Under the pieces are notes generated by a model. It was not told where the DNA came from and did not search any database. It saw only the letters and a program-made list of their open reading frames with translations. Shown piece by piece: positions 7,871 to 16,108 of a DNA stretch of 33,110 bases. Both the position numbers and the translations under genes were made by a program. The DNA comes from an uncultured Pelosinus sp. (GTDB taxonomy: Bacteria > Bacillota > Negativicutes > Sporomusales > Acetonemataceae). The first letter of the stretch is position 1. Each line of letters opens with the position of its first letter. The stretch lies in contig UQPB01000037.1 of the NCBI GenBank assembly GCA_900542835.1, positions 1-33,110 of the forward strand, in the 5' to 3' direction.

Positions 7871-8812
7871 CTACAGATAGCGTTCGATCCACGCCCTGGC
7901 AATATCAAATATTGCTTTATTGTTTTTATCCATCATCAAAAAATGGCTGTTTCCTTCTATCCCTTGGGCAGGAAGATCAATCCACTCTACGGATTTTCCT
8001 TGCTCCCGCTGCCAAGTAAAGAACTGATGCACATTATGCCGATATGTATCCCAAAGAGACCCTCTGCGAATATTGTCACCCCATATATACAGCATCGGAA
8101 CATCTGCCAGATCTGCTCTTTTTTCCGGAACACTAGACGCTTCTAAAAGAACGAGCGCTTTGATCAATTGAGGATATTGTTGAACAAGCTTACCGGCAAA
8201 CTCACTTGCTTGGCTGTGTACGACTAAAATTGACGGTCCCATGGCCTGGATGTATTCTTCATACGCAGCTAAAATAGCCGCATTATTCGAGGTCCAGCGG
8301 GGAACGCTCTGTTTCATGAATACATCAAACCTGTCGGAAGGAAACTGTCCATTGGGAAAGACAACCGACTGATCGGACGAATACGCCGGGCCAATGCGAA
8401 AATTCACCCAGGCTTCTTCCTTGCTGCGAAAGACCGGTTCTGATTGGTAGATTTCAGGATATCTCGACCAACTGGCCCTTCCCCTCTCGACAGCATCAGA
8501 GACATACGTATTAAAGCCTGCACGCAAAAAGAAATGCAGCCATCCTTCACGCCCATCTGGCGTATTTTCCCAGGATGCGCCCGTAACCCCGCCGCCATGC
8601 CAAAGCAGCACCGGGACGCTAGTCCGGGGCCGTTCAAGCTGATAATACTGCACATACATTTGCCCCGTCTCGAAGTCGCCATTCGGATCTACCCTGCGTA
8701 CCGGGCCGCCTTTTACAAAAGAAGACTCGTAGACCGGCAACCCCGTCAGCGAGAAATTTCTCCCCCCGATATAAAAACTGCCAAATTCTTTTATACTTAA
8801 CGGTTGATCCAT
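7871..8812 (-). CDS. Alpha/beta hydrolase (esterase-like)
   Basis: This is a 313-residue serine hydrolase. The oxyanion motif HGGG is at 72-75, the nucleophile Ser200 lies in VVHSQAS, a likely acid Glu224 in VLLEAS, and the catalytic His290 in GNSHFLMMD. No clear signal peptide is present. The start is ATG at 8812, with AAAGGAG eight bases upstream; a GTG at 8821 sits directly on that site. The ribosome binding site overlaps the stop region of the upstream dcuC gene, so translation is probably coupled. The substrate is unknown; in this context it could be an ester, lactone or thioester of a carboxylic acid. The gene is visibly more AT-rich than the hydratase and lysR genes nearby. Confidence 0.85.
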   Translation of the reverse strand: MDQPLSIKEFGSFYIGGRNFSLTGLPVYESSFVKGGPVRRVDPNGDFETGQMYVQYYQLERPRTSVPVLLWHGGGVTGASWENTPDGREGWLHFFLRAGFNTYVSDAVERGRASWSRYPEIYQSEPVFRSKEEAWVNFRIGPAYSSDQSVVFPNGQFPSDRFDVFMKQSVPRWTSNNAAILAAYEEYIQAMGPSILVVHSQASEFAGKLVQQYPQLIKALVLLEASSVPEKRADLADVPMLYIWGDNIRRGSLWDTYRHNVHQFFTWQREQGKSVEWIDLPAQGIEGNSHFLMMDKNNKAIFDIARAWIERYL

Positions 8813-8825
8813 TCTATCCACTCCT

Positions 8826-10085
8826 TTAGGCCATCAACATCGCCATAGTAACAATCGCTGCCAAAACCATTCCCGGCGCATTGCGTTTGGCCAATTCTAA
8901 CGGACTGATCTTGGCAAACCCCGCGCAGATAATCGCTGCGCCGGCAATCGGTGACATCGTTCTGCCCAATGCACCGCTAATCGCCGCTAAACTCCCCAGA
9001 TCAAGAGCGTTTAGTCCCAGATTAGATGCATTGACAGTCACGGTCTGATTGAAAGCAATTGACGCCGCTTCACCTGACCCACAGATCACCGCAAGCAGGA
9101 AAGGTCCGAACGTCGCACTGATTTTTGCTATTGCCGGATTTTCGATCATCACAGCAATCATCGCTTTAATGATCCCTAGTGAATTCATTCCAGCCACAAA
9201 AACCAGGGACATGGCAATAATGCCGAACACCTGGGAAAACCCATCACCAAATCCCTTGAAGAATGCTTTTGAAATGTCACCAGGACTCATGCGACTGACA
9301 AATAGCGCAGCTAAGACCCCAATAATCATTGCATGGGAAATTGCCAGCTTTTTCATGACCGGAACTGTATTGGTACTGCCTAACAACAGAAGCACTAACG
9401 GCAACATGGGAACAAGTGCTTTAATATAGCTAATTTTCACCTCTGCAATCTCGCTGGACTCATCAGGAACATACCCTTTATGTTCTTTCAAAACATAGGA
9501 AACAATCGTCAGCGACGCCGCCGCTATGACAGCCAGCAGCATTACCGTTTGGGCATGATTAGAGATAACGTCCATTGCGCCTGTCCTTGCCGCTTCGGAT
9601 ATAATGGCAATTTGCCCGAAGCCGGGATTTAACATCGGCGATCCGTATGTGCCGGCAAAAATGGCTGTAGCCGCAATAGCGGGATGAACACCGGCGCCAA
9701 TCAGGACGGGAATAAGGATGGCACCAACAGCAGCGGAACAGCCGGCTGCACTGGTTATCGAGGTATTAACCAGCGCCGTCGCCAGCACCGCACCGGGAAT
9801 AATAGCCGGTCCGACCCGTTTTAATCCCTTGGCCAAAAGATGAATTAAATGTTGATCACATTTGGTGATTTGGAGTACAGCCGCGAAACCCATTGCGGCA
9901 ACAATCGGTTCTATCAAATTGGCATTCTTCATCGCCGTGGAAAATGCCGTAAAAGCCGCCATCGGGTTCCCTGCAATGATTGCCATAGCAAGACCGGAAA
10001 CAAATAAAACCATTCTTGTTTCATATTGCTTAATTAATAAATACGCCGTTATCAGAAGAATAATCAGACCAATAGCAATAAACAT
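8826..10085 (-). CDS. dcuC: DcuC-family C4-dicarboxylate transporter
   Basis: This 419-residue protein is almost entirely hydrophobic, with about eleven to twelve membrane segments. It shows DcuC-family traits such as the NTSITSAAGCSAAVGAILIP and GSPMLNPGFGQ segments and a second half with CGSGEAASIAFNQ and LGRTMSPIAGAAI. DcuC proteins carry succinate, fumarate and related dicarboxylates across the inner membrane in anaerobes; related members take other organic acids. The start has AAGGGAG just upstream. It lies between an aconitase-family hydratase and an alpha/beta hydrolase on the same strand, so the cargo may be the hydratase's substrate or product. Like the hydrolase, it is AT-richer than its neighbours. 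Confidence 0.88.
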   Translation of the reverse strand: MFIAIGLIILLITAYLLIKQYETRMVLFVSGLAMAIIAGNPMAAFTAFSTAMKNANLIEPIVAAMGFAAVLQITKCDQHLIHLLAKGLKRVGPAIIPGAVLATALVNTSITSAAGCSAAVGAILIPVLIGAGVHPAIAATAIFAGTYGSPMLNPGFGQIAIISEAARTGAMDVISNHAQTVMLLAVIAAASLTIVSYVLKEHKGYVPDESSEIAEVKISYIKALVPMLPLVLLLLGSTNTVPVMKKLAISHAMIIGVLAALFVSRMSPGDISKAFFKGFGDGFSQVFGIIAMSLVFVAGMNSLGIIKAMIAVMIENPAIAKISATFGPFLLAVICGSGEAASIAFNQTVTVNASNLGLNALDLGSLAAISGALGRTMSPIAGAAIICAGFAKISPLELAKRNAPGMVLAAIVTMAMLMA

Positions 10086-10220
10086 CGTATCACTCCCTTT
10101 TCAAAATCAAAGGAACGTTCAACCTCTCTTAAATCCTCTAGTTGTGATTCAACAGTGCCTGTTTTGATTGCATCGTCTACGTCTATCTACCCCTCTCTCT
10201 CTAATGGTCCTGGATATCCC

Positions 10221-12542
10221 TTACTGATAATAATTGATCAGACAGCCCGCCAGAATAATCTCCCTGTCTTCTTGGGAAAGATTATTTAACTGCAGTTCAA
10301 GCGGACGATGACCGGCAGCATTGATCAGGTAGGCCTTTACCCGCTCGGCGCCGCCGGCTACCGCCGCCCGCACAGCCGGAATATAGATGAGATCGCCGGT
10401 CGTGAACGCGTCCTTATGGACTGTGTCGACGGTAAAAGGAATCATACCCCAGTTAATCAAATTGCTGCGGTAGCGCTTGGTCGCGTAGTCAATCGCGATA
10501 TTCGCATCCCCACCCAACACTCGCTGGCAGGATGCCGCCTGTTCTCTGGCTGAGCCGTCCCCCGGCTTCACGGCGAAAATGACGCTGCCAATACCGGTAT
10601 TGGCGAAAAGCCGTCCGGTCTCGGCTTCAGGCAGGGTATCGGCGATAACGGGCTGGAAGAAGGCTTTTACCGCGTCCGTTATTTGCCCCGCCTGCCGGCT
10701 GTGCTCCAGTTCCTGCACCGCTTTCGCCCGTGGCACATAGTGCGGCTCCTTGCGGGAAAGCGTAAATTCCGCCAGCCGCAGCGGATTGGAGCGAAAAGAG
10801 GAGGTTTCGCCGGAAGGAATCAGCTCGTCGGTAGTCGTAACCGCGTCCCGCAAAACCGCTGCAACCTGCAGCAGCAGATTCTGCGGCAAGGGACGGATTG
10901 CCGGCCAGTCGGCGATATTCGGGCCTAAGGCCAGCTCCGTTTCTGCCTCCGGCCGGCCAAAGCCCTGATAGACCCGGTTGCGGTAACAGTCAGGGTCAAA
11001 CCGGTAGGGTACGGCTGTATCAGAGAAATCAACCTCGGTCGCTGCAGTCAAAATGCCGCCACGGCGAGCGGTAGCGGCGATCGACCGCGCATCCATTAGG
11101 GCGACAGAGGCAATTTGCCCTTCGACAGGCTTAGAACCTTCCCGATTGGGGAAGTTGCGAGTGGTATGACGGATACTTAAGCCATTATGGGCAGGCACAT
11201 CACCGGCGCCGAAGCAAGGGCCGCAGAACGCGGTGCGAATAATAGCGCCTGCCTGCATCAAGTCAGCCATAGCACCGTTTCTGACCAGCTCCAGGTTAAC
11301 CGGCTGACTGGCAGGATAAACACTCAGCGCAAACGCGCCGCTGCCGGTTGAGCTTCCCGCCAGCAGGTGAGCCACTGCCGCGATATTTTCAAAGGTACCG
11401 CCGGCACAGCCGGCGACAATCCCCTGATCAACCCGCAGCCGACCGTCAATAACCTTATCCGTCAAATTCAATTGTACGCGGGAGTTGCCAAGCAGTTCCT
11501 GACCGTCTTTTTCCACCTGACGCAGAATATCGGCAGGGTTACGGTTGAACTCGGCAATGGTCCAGACATTGCTGGGATGGAACGGCAGCGCGATCATCGG
11601 TTCAATCCGGCTTAGATCAACCTTGACCATAGCGTCATAATAGGCGACTGGTCCTGGCGTCAGTTGCCGGTAAGCCTCCGGCCGGCCATGAACAGCGTAA
11701 TAGTCGCGGATGGTGTCGTCAGTCTGCCAGATCGACGACAGGCAGGTGGTTTCCGTTGTCATCACATCAATGCCATTGCGGAAATCGGCCGATAAAGCGG
11801 CAATTCCCGGACCGACAAATTCGAGCACTTTATTTTTGACAAAGCCCTCGGCAAAAACCGTGCCGATAATGGCTAAAGCCACGTCCTGCGGCCCAACCCC
11901 CGGCTGCGGGCAGCCTTCCAGATAAACCGCCACCACGTCCGGATAAGCAATATCATACGTCTTTGACAATAACTGCTTGACCAGCTCGCCGCCGCCCTCG
12001 CCAATGGCCAGTGTTCCCAGCGCCCCGTAGCGGGTATGGCTGTCCGACCCCAGAATCATCCGGCCGCAGCCGGCCATCATCTCCCGCATATACTGGTGAA
12101 TCACCGCCTGATGCGCCGGCACATAAATGCCGCCATACTTGCGGGCGGCGCTCAGGCCGAATACATGGTCATCCTCGTTGATGGTGCCGCCGACCGCGCA
12201 CAAGCTGTTGTGACAATTGGTCAGCACATAGGGAACGGGGAATTGTTTCAAACCACTGGCGCGGGCGGTCTGGACAATGCCCACAAAGGTAATGTCATGC
12301 GAGGTCAGGCAGTCAAAGGTTAACTTGAGATTGCGGTCATCCGCCGCTGTGTTGTGGGCGCTTAGTATCTGATACGCAATTGTACCTTTGCGAGCTTGGT
12401 CCGATGCTATAGCATTGGCCGCCTCATAATGCCCGGCTGAATCTAAACAAGCTGAAAGCGCCGCTAGTCCCGCCGGTCCAGTCGGAGCCGCAATTGTCAA
12501 GCCGTCAATTAAATACACACCGTGTCGAATCAAATTAATCAT
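10221..12542 (-). CDS. Aconitase-superfamily hydratase (YbhJ-like)
   Basis: This 773-residue iron-sulfur hydratase belongs to the aconitase/isopropylmalate isomerase superfamily. It shows DSHTRYGALGTLAIGEGG, a cluster ligand Cys379 in VAGCAGGTFEN, and Cys440/Cys443 in AFCGPCFGAGD. The C-terminal swivel domain has the substrate-binding GSAREQAA and RYRSNLINWGMIPF. Length and order best fit the uncharacterised YbhJ-type group, not housekeeping AcnA or AcnB. The start is ATG at 12542 with AAGGTGA upstream; an ATG at 12572 has no site. It is divergent from a LysR gene and upstream of dcuC and a hydrolase, much like E. coli ybhHIJ with its LysR regulator ybhD. It may hydrate a tricarboxylic or related acid. 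With icd nearby, it could also supply isocitrate. Confidence 0.85.
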   Translation of the reverse strand: MINLIRHGVYLIDGLTIAAPTGPAGLAALSACLDSAGHYEAANAIASDQARKGTIAYQILSAHNTAADDRNLKLTFDCLTSHDITFVGIVQTARASGLKQFPVPYVLTNCHNSLCAVGGTINEDDHVFGLSAARKYGGIYVPAHQAVIHQYMREMMAGCGRMILGSDSHTRYGALGTLAIGEGGGELVKQLLSKTYDIAYPDVVAVYLEGCPQPGVGPQDVALAIIGTVFAEGFVKNKVLEFVGPGIAALSADFRNGIDVMTTETTCLSSIWQTDDTIRDYYAVHGRPEAYRQLTPGPVAYYDAMVKVDLSRIEPMIALPFHPSNVWTIAEFNRNPADILRQVEKDGQELLGNSRVQLNLTDKVIDGRLRVDQGIVAGCAGGTFENIAAVAHLLAGSSTGSGAFALSVYPASQPVNLELVRNGAMADLMQAGAIIRTAFCGPCFGAGDVPAHNGLSIRHTTRNFPNREGSKPVEGQIASVALMDARSIAATARRGGILTAATEVDFSDTAVPYRFDPDCYRNRVYQGFGRPEAETELALGPNIADWPAIRPLPQNLLLQVAAVLRDAVTTTDELIPSGETSSFRSNPLRLAEFTLSRKEPHYVPRAKAVQELEHSRQAGQITDAVKAFFQPVIADTLPEAETGRLFANTGIGSVIFAVKPGDGSAREQAASCQRVLGGDANIAIDYATKRYRSNLINWGMIPFTVDTVHKDAFTTGDLIYIPAVRAAVAGGAERVKAYLINAAGHRPLELQLNNLSQEDREIILAGCLINYYQ

Positions 12543-12572
12543 GCAATCACCTTTTCTGCAAAGTAGTAGCAT

Positions 12573-12710
12573 TACATTCTCTTGTTATTAAATTCAGTGT
12601 ACACGATTATTCAAAATCAATAAAATATTTGAATTTTATTGTCATTAATTAAATTCATTTATTATAATAAAATCATTATATTGATTATAATAAATTCATC
12701 AAAGTCAAAG
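12573..12710. promoter_or_regulatory. Divergent promoter/operator region of hydratase operon and lysR
   Basis: This strongly AT-rich spacer separates the hydratase from the divergent lysR gene. It contains an inverted repeat CAATAAAA-8-TTTTATTG (12618-12641), a 14-bp perfect palindrome TTTATTATAATAAA (12658-12671), and a direct repeat of ATTATAATAAA at 12661 and 12684, 23 bases apart. LysR-type regulators bind AT-rich dyads with the T-N11-A form in such spacers and often repress their own gene. I infer these are its operators. Exact promoters could not be fixed. Confidence 0.6.
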
Positions 12711-12723
12711 GACTGTGATTATA

Positions 12724-13602
12724 ATGGACCGAAGAGACTGGATCATTCTGCGGACAGTGGCTGAGGAAAAAAACGTAACCAAGGCAGCGGAACGCCTGTT
12801 CATCTCACAGCCGGCGCTTAGCTACCGCCTGAAGAATCTCGAAAAGGAGCTCGGCGCCGCCATATTAATCCGCACCGCCAACGGCGTTTCCTTTACCCAG
12901 CAGGGTGAGCACCTGCTCAAATACGCCAATGACATGCTGCTGCAGTTCACCCGGCTGAAAGAGAACATCCAGAATATGAGCGATACGGTGCAGGGAACCC
13001 TGCGGCTGGGCGCCTCCGCTGTCATTGCCCATTATGAGCTGCCGACGATTCTGCGCGATTTCCTCGCACTGTATCCGGATGTGGAAGTCTCGCTAAAAAC
13101 CGGCATGAGTCAAAAAATCAACCGTCTGCTGCAGAAAGATGAAATTGCCGTCGCCATTCTGCGCGGTGACTTCAGTTGGGACGAGGAAAAACATCTGCTG
13201 CGCAACGAACCGATCTGTCTGGTTTCCAGCCAGCCGCTGCAATTGACCGATCTGCCAAATCGCCCGGGGCTTTCCGCCCAGACGGACGGCCCGCTGCAGG
13301 CCATGTTCCAGGAGTGGTGGCAGCAGAATTTCGACCGGCCGCCGATGGTAACCATGGAACTGGACAGTATGGAAACCTGCCGCCAGATGGTCTGCCACGG
13401 TCTCGGCTGGGCAATTCTGCCCGACATCGGCGTTTCCTGTCATCAAGAGCTGTACCGGCAGCCGTTGTTCTGGAAAAACGGCCAGCCGCTCTGCCGTCCC
13501 ACCTGGCTGTTATGTCATAGTTCCGCACTGGAGCTGTCGGCGGTGCGGGCCTTTGTCGAGCACGTTAAGGCGGCGTTCCAGCGGGACGCCGCCAATGCCT
13601 GA
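12724..13602 (+). CDS. LysR-family transcriptional regulator
   Basis: This 292-residue LysR-type regulator has its winged helix-turn-helix at about 4-63 (NVTKAAERLFISQPALSYRL is the HTH). A two-lobed periplasmic-binding-like effector domain follows from about 90 (GTLRLGAS) to the end. The ATG at 12724 is preferred over an in-frame GTG at 12715 because AAAGGA sits directly against the GTG and about ten bases from the ATG. Its divergent position makes it the likely effector-responsive regulator of the hydratase-dcuC-hydrolase genes. The inducer is probably an organic acid of that pathway, by analogy with other LysR/hydratase pairs. Two hairpins follow the gene. Confidence 0.93.
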   Translation: MDRRDWIILRTVAEEKNVTKAAERLFISQPALSYRLKNLEKELGAAILIRTANGVSFTQQGEHLLKYANDMLLQFTRLKENIQNMSDTVQGTLRLGASAVIAHYELPTILRDFLALYPDVEVSLKTGMSQKINRLLQKDEIAVAILRGDFSWDEEKHLLRNEPICLVSSQPLQLTDLPNRPGLSAQTDGPLQAMFQEWWQQNFDRPPMVTMELDSMETCRQMVCHGLGWAILPDIGVSCHQELYRQPLFWKNGQPLCRPTWLLCHSSALELSAVRAFVEHVKAAFQRDAANA

Positions 13603-13624
13603 CAGCACCGGCCTGAAAAACGGG

Positions 13625-13653
13625 CTGCCGCGCTATGGCAGTCAGCGCGGCAG
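13625..13653 (+). terminator. First hairpin after lysR
   Basis: A perfect 10-bp GC-rich stem CTGCCGCGCT/AGCGCGGCAG (13625-13634 with 13644-13653) with a 9-base loop follows the lysR stop. The tract after it is A-rich, not T-rich, so it is more likely a structural or 3'-protecting hairpin than a terminator by itself. Confidence 0.4.
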
Positions 13654-13661
13654 ACAAAAAG

Positions 13662-13708
13662 AAGCAGCCGCCCAATGGTCTAGTCTAACCATTGGGCGGC
13701 TGCTTGCG
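13662..13708. terminator. Bidirectional terminator between lysR and the secreted-protein gene
   Basis: An 18-bp perfect inverted repeat AAGCAGCCGCCCAATGGT with its complement (13662-13679 with 13688-13705) and an 8-base loop lies between two convergent genes. It can serve both. Confidence 0.75.
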
Positions 13709-13723
13709 GTCTTGCTTCCTTGA

Positions 13724-15109
13724 CTAACGAATCGTTACGGCAACCTTGCCAAGCTGTTTGCCGTTTTGATCGACAAAGCTTACGTTCATCGTTTTACCAC
13801 TGGTAAACAGGCTGCGGTCAACCAGTACGAAATCGGCCGGATAGGTCAAATCGCGCGTGTCGGCGGCAAAGCGCTGCGGACTTTTGGTTCTAACCGTAAC
13901 CGTCATCTGGCTGCCTTTGACAGTTACCCTCTCGATGCCGATATCATGACGGGAGGAAACACCTCCCAGATAGGCTGTCAGCGCCACCTTATCAGTCAGA
14001 TCAATCCGGTTCAGTTCATCCAGCACCGAGGACGGCATCTGCTGCCGGGCGCGCAGTTGCTGCTGCTGGCCGTAAATCACGGCTACGCCCATATCCCGGG
14101 GATACTCGGACTTATACCATTGCCAGTTTTTATACTTATCGGTTTTAAACAGCACCCGTTCCTTGCTCTGGTCCGGCTGAACCGGCTGTGCGGTTCCGTA
14201 CACCCGGTAGGTTGTCCAGATTGCGCCCTTATCACTGCCGAACGGGCGTACCAGAATCATCGTGTAAGTTTTACCGTTCTGCGTGACCGCAATATCGATC
14301 TGTCCATGCCGGGCGATAGGGCTGCTGCTCAGCTTACGGGTAACCGTATAGCGCGCCTTATCACTAAAGCCGTAATACTGCTTGCCTTCATTTTTAGCGA
14401 CCTGCAGCGGGTCAAGCCGCCACAGTTCACGGCCGGCATCGACATTTTGCTGCCATTTGATCACTTTATTGTAATCAAGCCCGGCCACGCCGGAGCCGAC
14501 GTCAGGCTTAGCCGGCTTGGATACGACCGTTGCTTCCCTGATCGAGGTAATCTGCCAGATTCGTTTGTGGCCCGAGCCGACAGGCTGGGTCAGTTCCACA
14601 ATATAGTACTGGCGGCCGTGGCCGACCAGTACGTAGGCCTTGCCTCTGCCATTCACCGAAACCTGTGAGATCAGGTTGAAGGAATCCTGCTTTACATTGA
14701 ATCCATAGCGGGCCGCATTATTTTTGACGACGTCGACCGGATTCAGCAGCCATTGCGATTTGCCGCGTTCAACTTCCTTCTGCAGTTTTTCAGCGGCGGA
14801 CCGGTCAAACTTCTCCGCCGCGGTTTGCCTGCCGGCGCCGGCAATCGCCAGCCGCTGCCGGGTACCGCTGCCATCAGTGATATCGACCTCTTTATTGGCG
14901 ACCGTTTCTTCCAGGGTCTGCGCCAACTGCTGTTCGGGCGTTACCGCCTGTTCCGCCGTGGCTTCAGACTGAACGGCCTCGACTTGTGCGGGGTCTGCCT
15001 GCTCCATGGCTGCCGCCAGTTGCGGCGCAACCAAAAGCGGCGTAAATCCTCCAAGCATAAAAGCGCTGCCGGTAACGGCTATAATCATTTTTTTCAATTT
15101 CAAATTCAT
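13724..15109 (-). CDS. Secreted protein with duplicated domain and PrcB-like C-terminus
   Basis: This 461-residue exported protein has a signal peptide at about 1-34 (basic start MNLKLKK, hydrophobic core, LAAA). A Gln/Glu/Ala-rich region follows. Two copies of a domain of about 85 residues come next (about 108-191 and 218-303), each with W-x-L-(N/D)-P, a V-(V/A)-K-N helix, a YGF motif and a terminal IW-x-(I/T)-(T/Y). The last part (about 342-431) starts GVAVIYG and resembles the C-terminal domain of PrcB-type proteins, with an internal YPADFVLVDR strand. I judge this similarity by pattern only. The start at 15109 has AGGAGG seven bases upstream. No catalytic residues are evident, so a surface or periplasmic binding role is most likely. 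Confidence 0.8.
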   Translation of the reverse strand: MNLKLKKMIIAVTGSAFMLGGFTPLLVAPQLAAAMEQADPAQVEAVQSEATAEQAVTPEQQLAQTLEETVANKEVDITDGSGTRQRLAIAGAGRQTAAEKFDRSAAEKLQKEVERGKSQWLLNPVDVVKNNAARYGFNVKQDSFNLISQVSVNGRGKAYVLVGHGRQYYIVELTQPVGSGHKRIWQITSIREATVVSKPAKPDVGSGVAGLDYNKVIKWQQNVDAGRELWRLDPLQVAKNEGKQYYGFSDKARYTVTRKLSSSPIARHGQIDIAVTQNGKTYTMILVRPFGSDKGAIWTTYRVYGTAQPVQPDQSKERVLFKTDKYKNWQWYKSEYPRDMGVAVIYGQQQQLRARQQMPSSVLDELNRIDLTDKVALTAYLGGVSSRHDIGIERVTVKGSQMTVTVRTKSPQRFAADTRDLTYPADFVLVDRSLFTSGKTMNVSFVDQNGKQLGKVAVTIR

Positions 15110-15253
15110 GTGCTGTCCTCCTGTTTTTTGCAAACTGGTTCCACTCTATTCAACGCTGTCCCGGCGGGAAGGTAACGCCACAGCCTCATCTGCCAGTTAT
15201 TTCATCTTTTTTGCGGACTTGATCTGTATTTTGGGGAGAATCGCTAAAACTCT

Positions 15254-15282
15254 TTGCTATTTGCAGAAGGATTTGATAAAAT
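15254..15282 (+). promoter_or_regulatory. Putative promoter of the ECF S-component gene
   Basis: TTGCTA (15254-15259) and TAAAAT (15277-15282) are 17 bases apart, each with four to five matches to consensus. A leader of about 115 bases would follow before the start at 15403. I see no known riboswitch signature in that leader. Confidence 0.4.
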
Positions 15283-15402
15283 CTCACTAGCGGGACAAAA
15301 CTTCCGTTTATGGTCGGTATTCGCAGGAAACTGAACCGGAAGGGTTTGCCGCAAAAAAAGTCGACTTATATCCGTAAAGGAATAAGAGCGGAGGTTGAAA
15401 AC

Positions 15403-15990
15403 ATGAAAAGAGATGCGGTTGTCCAGTCCCGTTCCGGCATTAGACAGTTGACCACAGTCGGCATGCTTTCGGCAATATGCGTTGTCATGGGAATGACCGG
15501 CTACGGCTTCATCCCCCTGCCGATGATGAAAGCGACAATCATGCATGTGCCGGTTATTATTGGCACAATCCTGGAAGGGCCGGTTGTCGGCATGTCGATC
15601 GGTCTATTATTTGGCTTATTCAGTATTTTTCAGGCAATAACCACGCCCACCATTTTATCATTTGCCTTTCTTAATCCGTTAGTTTCGGTGCTGCCGCGGA
15701 TTCTAATTGCGCTAACCGCCTACTATACCTATAAGCTGCTCCCGGCCGGCGGCAGTTCGCTGCGCATCAGCGTCGCCGCGGTTGTCGGTTCGCTGACCAA
15801 TACGATCGGCGTTCTTGGCATGATATACGTTCTCTACGCGGCCGAATTTGCCACCGTCAGAGGAATCAGCGAGGAAACCGTCCTGGGCGTCATCGGCGGC
15901 ATTGCCGCGATGAACGGAATCCCGGAAGCGGTCATTTGCGCCTTGATAACTGTTCCGGTCGTATTGGCGATCCGTAAAGTGCGCCGCTGA
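15403..15990 (+). CDS. ECF transporter S component
   Basis: This 195-residue integral membrane protein has about six hydrophobic segments. It resembles substrate-binding (S) subunits of energy-coupling factor vitamin transporters, with an N-terminal LTTVGMLSAICVVMGM helix, a central GPVVGMSIGLLFGLFSIFQ helix and the short basic tail IRKVRR. S components capture a vitamin or metal and dock with a shared EcfA-EcfA'-EcfT module. That module is not in this window, so this is a solitary group II type gene. The ATG at 15403 is preceded by GGAGG eight bases upstream. The substrate cannot be told from the sequence; pantothenate, folate or another vitamin are all open. Confidence 0.85.
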   Translation: MKRDAVVQSRSGIRQLTTVGMLSAICVVMGMTGYGFIPLPMMKATIMHVPVIIGTILEGPVVGMSIGLLFGLFSIFQAITTPTILSFAFLNPLVSVLPRILIALTAYYTYKLLPAGGSSLRISVAAVVGSLTNTIGVLGMIYVLYAAEFATVRGISEETVLGVIGGIAAMNGIPEAVICALITVPVVLAIRKVRR

Positions 15991-16002
15991 CTCCATAACT
16001 CA

Positions 16003-16040
16003 AAAAGCCCGGCCGCACTCGCAGCGGCCGGGCTTTTAAC
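16003..16040. terminator. Intrinsic terminator after the S component
   Basis: A perfect 14-bp GC-rich stem (16003-16016 with 16024-16037) ends in a T run and closes the S-component transcript. A short spacer then leads to the ubiB gene. Confidence 0.88.
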
Positions 16041-16108
16041 GTATAACAAACCGGTGAACAGGGAACGAATCTGGTAGCGGACTTTTGGAGTCTGCAAGGA
16101 GGATTACG

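Noticed and set aside
7827..7880. Inverted repeat CTATCTG/CAGATAG at the hydrolase 3' end
   Set aside because: The arms are 7 bases with a 40-base loop and no T run on the coding strand, so it is not a convincing terminator.
13766..14668. 300-codon frame on the plus strand
   Set aside because: It is antisense to the secreted-protein gene, which has a good ribosome binding site, signal peptide and repeats.
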